Shown: one piece after another, positions 8,281-14,973 of the stretch
How the letters are laid out: every line of letters begins with the position of its first letter
How positions within the stretch are numbered: position 1 is the first letter of the stretch
DNA from: Allorhizocola rhizosphaerae
GTDB taxonomy: Bacteria; Actinomycetota; Actinomycetes; Mycobacteriales; Micromonosporaceae
Length of the DNA: 51,014 nucleotides
Assembly: GCF_003426775.1 (NCBI RefSeq)
Contig: NZ_QJUG01000035.1
Coordinates: 1 to 51,014 of the forward strand
Reading direction: 5' to 3'
The notes under the pieces: model-generated
Told to the model about the DNA's origin: nothing
The model's input: only the letters and a program-made list of their open reading frames with translations
The model's database searches: none
Made by a program: the position numbers and the translations under genes

Positions 8281-9501
8281 GTGGATGTCAAGCGGACCGT
8301 CGACGCGGTCTGGCGGATGGAGTCGGCACGCCTGATCGCCGGGCTGGCGCGGATGACCCACGACGTGGGCTTGGCCGAGGAGCTGGCACAGGACGCGTTG
8401 GTGTCCGCTTTGGAGCAATGGCCGCAGTCGGGTGTGCCGGACAACCCCGGCGCCTGGCTCATGGCGGTGGCCAAGCGCCGCGCCATCGACCTGTTCCGGC
8501 GCAACGCCGTGCTCGAACGCAAGATCGTGGAGCTGGGCCACGCGCTGCCGGAGGCCGAGGACTTCGCGTTCGAGCCCGACCACATCGAAGACGATCTGCT
8601 GCGCCTGGTGTTCATCTCGTGCCATCCGGTGCTGCCGACGCAGTCGCGAGTCGCGCTCACCCTGCGCCTGCTGGGCGGGCTGAGCACAGAGGAGATCGCG
8701 CGGGCCTTTCTCGCGCAGGAGCCGACGGTCGCGCAACGCATCGTCCGGGCGAAGAAAAGCCTTGTGGGGGTACCGTTTGAGCCTCCAGCCGCGAGCGAGC
8801 GCCCCGAGCGGCTGGCGTCCGTGCTTGAGGTCATCTATCTGATCTTCAACGAGGGATACTCGGCCACCGCGGGCGACGACTGGATCCGGCCGTCCCTGTG
8901 TGAGGAGGCCATGCGCCTCGGCCGCATCCTCGCCGGCCTCATGCCCGACGAGCCCGAGGTGCACGGCCTCGTCGCGCTCATGGAGCTGCAGGCCTCACGG
9001 CTGCGCGCCCGCACGGGGCCCGACGGGCAGCCGATCCTGCTGCTGGACCAGAATCGCGCGCTGTGGGATCGGGTGCTCATCAAGCGCGGCCGGACGGCCC
9101 TTGAGCGCGCGGCCAAACTGGGCGGAACCCTTGGGCCGTATGGCCTTCAGGCCGCGATCGCCGCGTGCCACGCCAGGGCGCTCACCGCCGGGGAGACCGA
9201 CTGGGCCCAGATCGCGGACATCTACGAGCAGTTGGCCAAGCTCATGCCGACGCCCGTCATCGAGCTCAACCGGGCGGTCGCGGTGTCCATGGCGTTCGGG
9301 CCGCAAACCGCGCTCGAAATCGTGGAACCGCTCGCCGAGTCGCTTTCGGACTATCACCCATTTCATGTGGTACGAGGCGACCTGCTCGCGAAGCTGGGCC
9401 GGGTTGCCGATGCGCGTTCGTCCTTTGCCCGCGCGGCCGAGCTGACCCGCAACACGCGGGAGCGCGACGTGCTGTTGGAGCGGGCCCGCACGGGACGCTA
9501 G
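8281..9501 (+). CDS. ECF sigma factor, ECF42 type, with C-terminal TPR-like extension
   Basis: 406 residues, about twice the length of a simple ECF sigma. Residues 1-170 hold sigma2 (AEELAQDALVSALEQWP; LMAVAKRRAIDLFRR) and sigma4 (LTLRLLGGLSTEEIARAFL; TVAQRIVRAK). The remaining 230 residues form the helical SnoaL-unrelated, TPR-like extension typical of ECF42, with the conserved YLIFNEGYSA, HGLVALMELQASR, LLLDQNRALWDR and GPYGLQAAIAACHA blocks. ECF42 sigmas have no anti-sigma partner; the C-terminal extension is thought to control activity. Start GTG 8281 lies one base after the DGPF stop, so the two genes form an operon. Confidence 0.92.
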   Translation: MDVKRTVDAVWRMESARLIAGLARMTHDVGLAEELAQDALVSALEQWPQSGVPDNPGAWLMAVAKRRAIDLFRRNAVLERKIVELGHALPEAEDFAFEPDHIEDDLLRLVFISCHPVLPTQSRVALTLRLLGGLSTEEIARAFLAQEPTVAQRIVRAKKSLVGVPFEPPAASERPERLASVLEVIYLIFNEGYSATAGDDWIRPSLCEEAMRLGRILAGLMPDEPEVHGLVALMELQASRLRARTGPDGQPILLLDQNRALWDRVLIKRGRTALERAAKLGGTLGPYGLQAAIAACHARALTAGETDWAQIADIYEQLAKLMPTPVIELNRAVAVSMAFGPQTALEIVEPLAESLSDYHPFHVVRGDLLAKLGRVADARSSFARAAELTRNTRERDVLLERARTGR

Positions 9502-9540
9502 CGGTCGTTTCCGGACGGTGGCACGCGGGTAAGCGTCCGC

Positions 9541-11814
9541 ATGGAATCAACACGGCACACGGCCGGGCAGGCGCGAGAGGAGGCCACGCGGTCCGGCGAC
9601 CAGCCGCGGCGGGCGGAGGGCCAAGGCGAGGCGCCCGCAGCCACGAGGCTCAGCCGTTGGCGTCCCAGCTGGTTGCTTGAGCTGTATGCGACATGGGTTG
9701 TCTGGCTGCGCTGGTTTGTGGTGGCGTTTTGGACGGCGGCGGTCGCGGCGGCCGTGCTGTATCTGCCCCCGCTCGGGCACGGCGGCAGCGACCTGGAACA
9801 GCTGGTGTCGGGCGACAACCCGGCGGCGCAAAGCGAGCTGCGCTCGTTCGAGAAGTTCGGGTTCCCGCTGCTGAGCCGGATCGCGGTGGTGCAGCGTAAC
9901 CCGGACGGGCTGCCGGTGGCCACGCAGGTCGAGGCAGTGCAACGGGCACGCGAGGTGAGCGAGGGCGCATATCCCGACATCAAGCCCATCGTGGCGGCCG
10001 TGCCGGTCGCGAACACGCTGAAACTGCTTCCCGGGTCGGCGGAAAGCGGCACCACCATCATCACGCTGCTGTTCGCCGAACCGGATGCCGGCTTCAAGGC
10101 CCAGGCGGACGCGGCGCAGCGGTTCGCCGAAAACCATTATGGCGCGGGCGATTCGGTGATCGGTGTGACGGGATCGGTTCCCGCGCGGGTGGAGCAGGGC
10201 CGCATCGTGCTCGGATCGCTGACGTGGCTGGAGATCGCGACGGTGGTGGCGGTGTTTCTCATCGTCGCGTTCGCGTTTCGGTCGGTGACCGCCGCGGTGC
10301 TCGCCCTGGGTGTGGCCGGTGTCGCCATCGTGCTCACGCTCCATATTGGAGGATATCTTGCGGACCGCCTGGGCGTCCCCGTGCCCCAGGAGACACAGCC
10401 GTTGTTGGTCGCGCTGCTGCTCGGGGTGGTAACCGATTACGTGGTCTTCTACCTGTCCGCCGTGCGGGCGGAGCTCGCGTCCGGCATCGGCCGGCTGGAG
10501 GCCGCCGAGACGGCGACGGCCAAGTTCACGCCCATCATCGCGACCGCCGGTGCGACCGCGGCGGCCGGCACGGCGGCGCTGATTGTCGCCGGATCGCCGA
10601 CGTTCCGGGCGTTCGGGCCCGGTATGGCGCTGGCTGTGCTCATCGGCATGCTCGTGGCCGTGACGCTGGTGCCCGCGCTGATTGCGATCTTCGGCCGGCG
10701 GGTGGCGGGATCGGCGCGTGAGGCGCGGGCCTCCGCATCGAGTGGGTGGTTCGCGCGGTTGCTCACCCGTCCGGCGGTCGCTTTCGTTGTGCTGGCGGTG
10801 AGCGTGGGCGGGCTTGTCGCGGCGGCCGTGCCCATGCGCGACCTGAAACTCGGAGTGTCCTTTGTGGAGTCGCTGCCCGCGGACAACCCGGCGCGGTTGG
10901 CGGCGGCACAGGCCGAAACCGGTTTCGCCAACGGCATCCTGTCGCCCACGGAATTGCTCGTGCAGGGGTCCGGGCTCGGCGGGCGTGAGGCCGAGCTGGG
11001 CCGTCTGCGGGAGTCGCTTGCGCGCCAAGAAGGTGTGGCCGCCGTGATCGGGCCGGGCGACGGTCTCGTCCCCGAGATACGCGAGGTGTTCCAGGCGGCC
11101 GATGGCACGGCGGTGCGCTACCTGCTTGTGCTGTCGGACGAACCGCTGGGCGCTCGCGCGGTACAGAATATGGCGAAGTTGGAAAACGCGTTGCCGGGCA
11201 TGTTGCAATCGGCGGGGCTGGCCGGGGCCGAGGCCAGTCTCGGCGGCGACACGGCGATAGCGAAGGACGTCGTCGACCAGACGGTGCGGGATCTTGGCCG
11301 CATCGCGCTGGCCGCCCTCGCCGCGAACCTGTTGTTCCTCATGCTTTTCCTGCGTGCGTTCGTGGCGCCGGTCGGCCTGCTGGCATGCAGCGTGCTCGCG
11401 ATCGGGGCGACGCTTGGCCTGACCACATGGGTGTTCCAGGGTGTGCTGGGGCACGACGGGCTGACGTTCTATGTCCCGTTCGCGGCGGCGGTTTTGTTGG
11501 TGGCGCTCGGTTCCGACTACAACATCTTCGGAATCGGCCCGGCGTGGAAGGAGGCGCGAGCGCGCCCGCTGCGCGAGGCGCTCGCGATCACGCTGCCGGA
11601 GTCGGCGCGCGCGATCCGGACGGCGGCCTTCACGCTCGCGGTGAGCTTCGGCCTGCTGGCGCTGGTGCCGCTGCGGCCGTTCCGGGAGTTGGCCTTCGCC
11701 CTGTCGGTGGGCATCCTCATCGATGCTTTTGTGGTGCGTTCGCTGCTCGCGCCCGCCCTGCTGACCGTCATGGAACGGGTGGGCCAGCGGCGACACGAGC
11801 GTGTGCAGCCGTGA
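9541..11814 (+). CDS. MMPL-family (RND superfamily) transporter
   Basis: 757 residues with the two-fold RND layout: one transmembrane helix then a large external loop (residues 75-215), a bundle of about five helices, a second external loop (about 430-570), and a second helical bundle. The proton-relay aspartates are in GVVTDYVVFYL (about residue 300) and its pseudo-repeat GSDYNIFGIG (about 658). Actinobacterial MMPL proteins export lipids or hydrophobic metabolites; substrate unknown. A polar N-terminal extension of about 40 residues precedes helix 1. No good ribosome-binding site is seen before ATG 9541, so a later start is possible. The 3' end overlaps the convergent LLM gene by 47 bp. Confidence 0.9.
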   Translation: MESTRHTAGQAREEATRSGDQPRRAEGQGEAPAATRLSRWRPSWLLELYATWVVWLRWFVVAFWTAAVAAAVLYLPPLGHGGSDLEQLVSGDNPAAQSELRSFEKFGFPLLSRIAVVQRNPDGLPVATQVEAVQRAREVSEGAYPDIKPIVAAVPVANTLKLLPGSAESGTTIITLLFAEPDAGFKAQADAAQRFAENHYGAGDSVIGVTGSVPARVEQGRIVLGSLTWLEIATVVAVFLIVAFAFRSVTAAVLALGVAGVAIVLTLHIGGYLADRLGVPVPQETQPLLVALLLGVVTDYVVFYLSAVRAELASGIGRLEAAETATAKFTPIIATAGATAAAGTAALIVAGSPTFRAFGPGMALAVLIGMLVAVTLVPALIAIFGRRVAGSAREARASASSGWFARLLTRPAVAFVVLAVSVGGLVAAAVPMRDLKLGVSFVESLPADNPARLAAAQAETGFANGILSPTELLVQGSGLGGREAELGRLRESLARQEGVAAVIGPGDGLVPEIREVFQAADGTAVRYLLVLSDEPLGARAVQNMAKLENALPGMLQSAGLAGAEASLGGDTAIAKDVVDQTVRDLGRIALAALAANLLFLMLFLRAFVAPVGLLACSVLAIGATLGLTTWVFQGVLGHDGLTFYVPFAAAVLLVALGSDYNIFGIGPAWKEARARPLREALAITLPESARAIRTAAFTLAVSFGLLALVPLRPFRELAFALSVGILIDAFVVRSLLAPALLTVMERVGQRRHERVQP

Positions 11815-12577
11815 CACCCCCGCGCCACCATCCCATGGCCTCGATCCACCAGGTCATGCCCGCTTCGGCGTAGGGCGCGATGTCGGCAGCGCTTGTGGAT
11901 GCCCCTTCGACCGCGATGTCCCGCTTGCCCCCTTCTGCCGGGCGGTCGCCCGCGGAGGCCACACGGCCGTGATATGACCGCGGGCCATCGGTGGCCGAGG
12001 CGAGACGACCGCCACCCTGTATCACCGCGGCTGCTTGGGCGAAGTCTTCGACCGGTGGGTTGTGCACGCGCTGGTCGGCGAAGGTGGGCATCCCCCCGTC
12101 GAAGCGGGCGGCCCGCCGTAGGCCCGCCCGGTTGGGCCAGCGGCCACCGCACCAGATGGGAAACTCCCGGTTGAGCCGGGCCAGGCCCGCGTCCAGAGCG
12201 CGCCCCCGGGCCCGCAGATCCGGGTCCAGCCCGAACTCGCTGTATTCGCGGTCCATCGAGCCGATCGTGGCCACGATGGTCAGCCGCCCGCCAGACAGGG
12301 CCGACAGCGCGGTCAGGTCCTGCGCGATGTCCTGGAACTGGCGCCGGGGAAGCGCCACGGTGAGGATGATCCGCAGGCGGGACGTTGCCGTGGCGATGGC
12401 GGCGGCGGTGACCGTGGAGCTCGTCACGGGCCAGTCGGGCTGGTGATAAAGCACGTGATCCCACAGGTGGACGCCGTCCCAGCCGTGCCGCTCAGCCGCC
12501 ACCGCTAGATCAAGAAGTGTCCGAGGATCACCGAACTCACCGACCGTTGGCAGGCCCACCGCGTACCGCGTTTGCAT
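11768..12577 (-). CDS. LLM-class flavin-dependent oxidoreductase
   Basis: 269 residues, slightly short for the luciferase-like family. Characteristic elements are GLPTVGEFGDPRTLLDLAVA, AERHGWDGVHLWDHV, the TATSRLRIILTVALPRRQ strand, and the LTALSALSGGRLTIVATIG segment. These are (beta/alpha)8-barrel F420- or FMN-dependent enzymes; cofactor and substrate cannot be told by eye. The C-terminal third contains a substrate-cap-like segment ending with a Trp-rich TWWIEAMGWW motif. ATG 12577 is preferred over TTG 12583 because a TAGGCT -10 box lies seven bases before it, suggesting a leaderless transcript. Divergent from zur. Confidence 0.85.
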   Translation of the reverse strand: MQTRYAVGLPTVGEFGDPRTLLDLAVAAERHGWDGVHLWDHVLYHQPDWPVTSSTVTAAAIATATSRLRIILTVALPRRQFQDIAQDLTALSALSGGRLTIVATIGSMDREYSEFGLDPDLRARGRALDAGLARLNREFPIWCGGRWPNRAGLRRAARFDGGMPTFADQRVHNPPVEDFAQAAAVIQGGGRLASATDGPRSYHGRVASAGDRPAEGGKRDIAVEGASTSAADIAPYAEAGMTWWIEAMGWWRGGVTAAHARVAAGPPVP

Positions 12578-12584
12578 GGTCAAC

Positions 12585-12590
12585 AGCCTA
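12585..12590 (-). promoter_or_regulatory. Putative -10 box (TAGGCT) of the LLM oxidoreductase gene
   Basis: On the minus strand TAGGCT is separated by 7 nt from ATG 12577, placing the transcription start at or next to the first codon. No Shine-Dalgarno sequence is present, consistent with leaderless translation. Confidence 0.5.
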
Positions 12591-12618
12591 GCCTCGGCGC
12601 GGTGGCGTTCGATCCGGC

Positions 12619-12624
12619 TAGAAT
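12619..12624 (+). promoter_or_regulatory. Putative -10 box (TAGAAT) of zur
   Basis: TAGAAT lies 6 nt before the GTG start of zur at 12631, with no Shine-Dalgarno sequence, so a leaderless transcript is likely. The opposing LLM -10 box is 29 bp away; the two promoters share a 53-bp intergenic region. Confidence 0.55.
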
Positions 12625-12630
12625 CGCCGG

Positions 12631-13044
12631 GTGGCAGAGAGCATTCCCGGGACCGCCCGCAGCACCAGGCAGCGCGGGGAGATCCTCACCATCCTGCGCG
12701 AGACCGAGGACTTCAAGACGGCCCAGCAGCTGTTCGCCGACCTCAGGCAGCAGGGCAGCAAGATCGGGCTCACCACGGTCTACCGCAACCTGCAGGCCCT
12801 GGCCGACGCGGGCGAGGCCGACACCATGCGCCTGCCCAACGGCGAGCAGCTCTACCGGCTCTGCGGGCAGGGCCGCCACCACCATCACCTGGTCTGCCGC
12901 AACTGCGGCCGCACGATCGACATCGAGGGCCCGGCGGTGGAGAAGTGGACCGAGCGGGTGGCCGACGAGCACGGCTTCACCGACGTCTCGCACACCCTGG
13001 AGATCTTCGGCACGTGCGCCACGTGCGCCGCCGAGAGTCGCTGA
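12631..13044 (+). CDS. zur: Zinc uptake regulator Zur (Fur family)
   Basis: 137 residues. N-terminal winged helix (residues 15-75) includes the recognition segment GLTTVYRNLQALADAGEAD. C-terminal dimer/metal domain has structural-zinc cysteines C89, C92, C129 and C132 (LVCRNCG and FGTCATCA). Ligands known for Streptomyces coelicolor Zur are all conserved with an offset of one: M-site D64, C78, H84, H86; D-site H83, H85, E104, H121. This makes a zinc sensor far more likely than an iron Fur or a peroxide sensor. It would repress zinc uptake and alternative ribosomal-protein genes when Zn-loaded. No zinc transporter gene is adjacent. GTG start, probably leaderless. Confidence 0.93.
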   Translation: MAESIPGTARSTRQRGEILTILRETEDFKTAQQLFADLRQQGSKIGLTTVYRNLQALADAGEADTMRLPNGEQLYRLCGQGRHHHHLVCRNCGRTIDIEGPAVEKWTERVADEHGFTDVSHTLEIFGTCATCAAESR

Positions 13045-13120
13045 TCCGACAGCGCGCCTGCAACCTTTCCCGACGCGATGGCGTGTGTCAGTATGCAGGC
13101 GATCCGGCGGGGAGGAACTC

Positions 13121-13918
13121 ATGAGGCGTTTGGTGGTCATCGTATGCGCGGCCACGCTGATCGGCGCGTGCAAGCCTTCCTCGTCCACATTCGACAGTGC
13201 GACGACGCCTTCCGTTGCGCCCGTTGTGGATTCGAGCCCGATAGCCTCGCCCACACCATCGCCGTCGCCTTCCTTGGAGACGCCACCGGCCTCGCCGTCG
13301 CCCGCCAAGCCCGCCTGCAAGGAGGGCAAGCATCAGTTGGAGGTCGAGCAGGCGCTCAACGAGCTGGGCGGCTACGGCAAACTTTCGGCCGATGGGCAGC
13401 AGTCCGATGCGGACTGCGTGGCGATCAAAAAATTCCAGACCCGATTTGGCCTTCGGCCGATTGATGGTGTACCGGGCGGAGCCACGCTCAACGTCGCAAA
13501 GCGTTTGCTGGCAAGCGATCCCGGGCGCTGCGGCGCCGGGTCCGGACTGACCGCGTGCATCGACCTGACCCACCAGACGACGTGGATTATGCGCGACGGC
13601 AAGGTGATCCACGGGCCGACGGTGACCCGGACCGGATACGACCACCCCGACGGCAAGGGTGCGCCCACGCCCGCCGGAAGCTTCAAAATCATCGAGCGGC
13701 AGCGCAGCAACTACACCGAGTCGTTCGACGTGTACCTGCACTACTGGCAGCGCATCATGGGCAACAACGGATTCCACGAGACGACTTCGTACATCCACGA
13801 CATGTCGCTCGGCTCGCACGGGTGCGTCAACCTGTTGAAGTCCGACGCCATCGCCTACTGGGAAACGCTGAAGGTGGGCACGCCCGTCAAGGTGTTCGGC
13901 CGCCGCCCGGGGACATGA
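13121..13918 (+). CDS. Lipoprotein L,D-transpeptidase with peptidoglycan-binding domain
   Basis: 265 residues. A lipoprotein signal peptide ends LIGAC (Cys17). A Pro/Ser/Thr-rich linker (about residues 20-65) leads to a peptidoglycan-binding-like helical domain (VEQALNELGGYGKL, CVAIKKFQTRFGL) and a YkuD catalytic domain (residues 150-265) with the SHGCVNL motif, catalytic Cys235 and its His. Such enzymes form 3-3 cross-links in peptidoglycan or attach proteins to it, outside the membrane. The YkuD Arg after HGC is replaced by Asn (HGCVN), which occurs in the family. ATG 13121 has GGGGAGG at the proper distance. Independent of zur, which ends 76 nt upstream. Confidence 0.9.
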   Translation: MRRLVVIVCAATLIGACKPSSSTFDSATTPSVAPVVDSSPIASPTPSPSPSLETPPASPSPAKPACKEGKHQLEVEQALNELGGYGKLSADGQQSDADCVAIKKFQTRFGLRPIDGVPGGATLNVAKRLLASDPGRCGAGSGLTACIDLTHQTTWIMRDGKVIHGPTVTRTGYDHPDGKGAPTPAGSFKIIERQRSNYTESFDVYLHYWQRIMGNNGFHETTSYIHDMSLGSHGCVNLLKSDAIAYWETLKVGTPVKVFGRRPGT

Positions 13919-13937
13919 CGACCTTGTAACCTACGGG

Positions 13938-13943
13938 TACTCT
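13938..13943 (+). promoter_or_regulatory. Putative -10 box before Asp23/Gls24 gene
   Basis: TACTCT is 7 nt before ATG 13951 and there is no Shine-Dalgarno sequence, again suggesting a leaderless transcript. Confidence 0.4.
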
Positions 13944-13950
13944 GCCCGTC

Positions 13951-14517
13951 ATGACCACGGAACCCATTGCACCAGAGTCGCCGACGGCGGTGGAGCCCAC
14001 GCCGGCGGCCGACGTGCAGGCCAATTTTCAGCAACGCGGGCGCGAAGCGGTGGAGCGGATCAACGATGCGGCACACCGGGCCGGTGACGCCGTCGAGCGC
14101 GCCATCGTGCGGGTGCGCAACACGGCCGCGCTTACCGAGGAGCGCGGCGTGACCACCATCGCCGACGAGGTCGTCGGCAAAATCGCCGGAATCGCGGCGC
14201 GCGAAATCGCCGGCGTGCACGACCTCGGCGGCGACTTCGCCCGCGGCTTCGCCTTCCTCACGCAGCGGATCGGGCTCGGCGACGCCGACGGCGGAAGCGA
14301 ATCCGATCGCGGCGTGCGGGTCCGTCTGGAGGGCACCACGGCCATCATCGACATGACGATCGTCATCGAGTTCGGCTACGTCGTGCACTCGGTGACCGAT
14401 GCGGTGCGCGTCAAGGTGATCGCCGCGGTCGAGAACATGCTCGGCCTGGAAGTCCTCGAAGTGAACATTCGAGTCGACGACGTACACGTCGCCGACGACA
14501 AGCCGGCCACGGCTTAG
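13951..14517 (+). CDS. Asp23/Gls24-family envelope stress protein
   Basis: 188 residues. After a low-complexity N-terminal region (Pro/Glu/Ala-rich, then a helical segment VERINDAAHRAGDAVERA) comes an Asp23/Gls24 domain (about residues 65-180): TTIADEVVGKIAGIAAREIAGV, DMTIVIEFGYVVHSVTDAVR and the C-terminal LGLEVLEVNIRVDDV. Asp23-family proteins associate with the membrane and respond to envelope stress; in actinomycetes they are typically of unknown biochemical role. No membrane segment is present. Likely monocistronic, 32 nt after the L,D-transpeptidase stop. Confidence 0.88.
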   Translation: MTTEPIAPESPTAVEPTPAADVQANFQQRGREAVERINDAAHRAGDAVERAIVRVRNTAALTEERGVTTIADEVVGKIAGIAAREIAGVHDLGGDFARGFAFLTQRIGLGDADGGSESDRGVRVRLEGTTAIIDMTIVIEFGYVVHSVTDAVRVKVIAAVENMLGLEVLEVNIRVDDVHVADDKPATA

Positions 14518-14583
14518 GCCGAAACCCGTTGCGGCTCAGGCGGCCCGGTGCACCATCAGGCGCGTGCGGGTGTGGCCGCCTTG

Positions 14584-14764
14584 AGCGCGACGAGCGGCGG
14601 CCGGCCGCGCGGGATGTCGAGTCCCCATTCGGTTTCGATCATGCCCTGCCCGTAGACGCCCGCATGGTGTTCGAGGCAACGCCACGGGATGGCACGACAA
14701 AGCACACGTCGACTACTGCGTCTTCATCCGCGGGTGCTACACGACGACCCACCCGTATATCCAT
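14584..14764 (-). pseudogene. Possible decayed coding remnant (minus strand)
   Basis: One minus-strand frame ends GMIETEWGLDIPRGRP then PLVALKAATPARA before a stop near 14582-14584. A second frame starting at ATG 14764 reads MDIRVGRRVAPADEDAVVDV and stops near 14643. Their order and overlap fit a single short gene broken by a frameshift, but no family is recognised and coincidence in GC-rich DNA is possible. Confidence 0.25.
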
Positions 14765-14774
14765 GTGACGTCAC
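14765..14774. promoter_or_regulatory. 10-bp perfect palindrome GTGACGTCAC
   Basis: A perfect palindrome about 200 bp upstream of the NRPS-like gene, at the edge of the possible remnant. It resembles a dimeric regulator site. A single copy only, so it may be chance. Confidence 0.25.
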
Positions 14775-14973
14775 GGGCTGCGTGAACGCATGGGACGAGG
14801 CCTGGTCAGATCCCACCCCCTTCAGATCAAAGTGGGTTCCCCGCGGATTGCGGGTTCGGGCAATCATCCACCCCACAGGTGTCTGTTTTAGTAGCATCTG
14901 GAATCGGAATCGGTTTTTATAACCTTCCTCACGTAAAGGCTGTTATCCGACAATCTAGCGGGTTGGATGTTGC

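Larger units (their letters stand above)
14518..14973. other. 456-bp intergenic region before the NRPS-like gene
   Basis: No intact gene is seen. On the minus strand 14584-14764 shows two overlapping, protein-like frames (see separate entry). The last 120 bp (from about 14850) are clearly AT-richer than the surroundings and should hold the promoter of the NRPS-like gene, but no convincing -35/-10 pair or strong Shine-Dalgarno site before ATG 14974 could be fixed by eye. Confidence 0.6.

Noticed and set aside
9547-11817. 756-residue minus-strand frame opposite the MMPL gene
   Set aside because: Mirror of the MMPL reading frame; no hydrophobic segments, no family motifs.
11517-12464. Minus-strand frame over the MMPL 3' end and LLM gene
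   Set aside because: Overlaps the LLM gene in another frame on the same strand; the LLM frame has family motifs, this one does not.
12631-13044. Calling the Fur-family gene Fur or PerR
   Set aside because: All eight Zur-specific regulatory ligands align with the Streptomyces Zur positions.
14529-14922. Plus-strand frames of 79 and 77 residues before the NRPS gene
   Set aside because: No ribosome-binding site, no domain, and Arg/Thr/Ser-scrambled composition; the minus-strand frames look slightly more protein-like.
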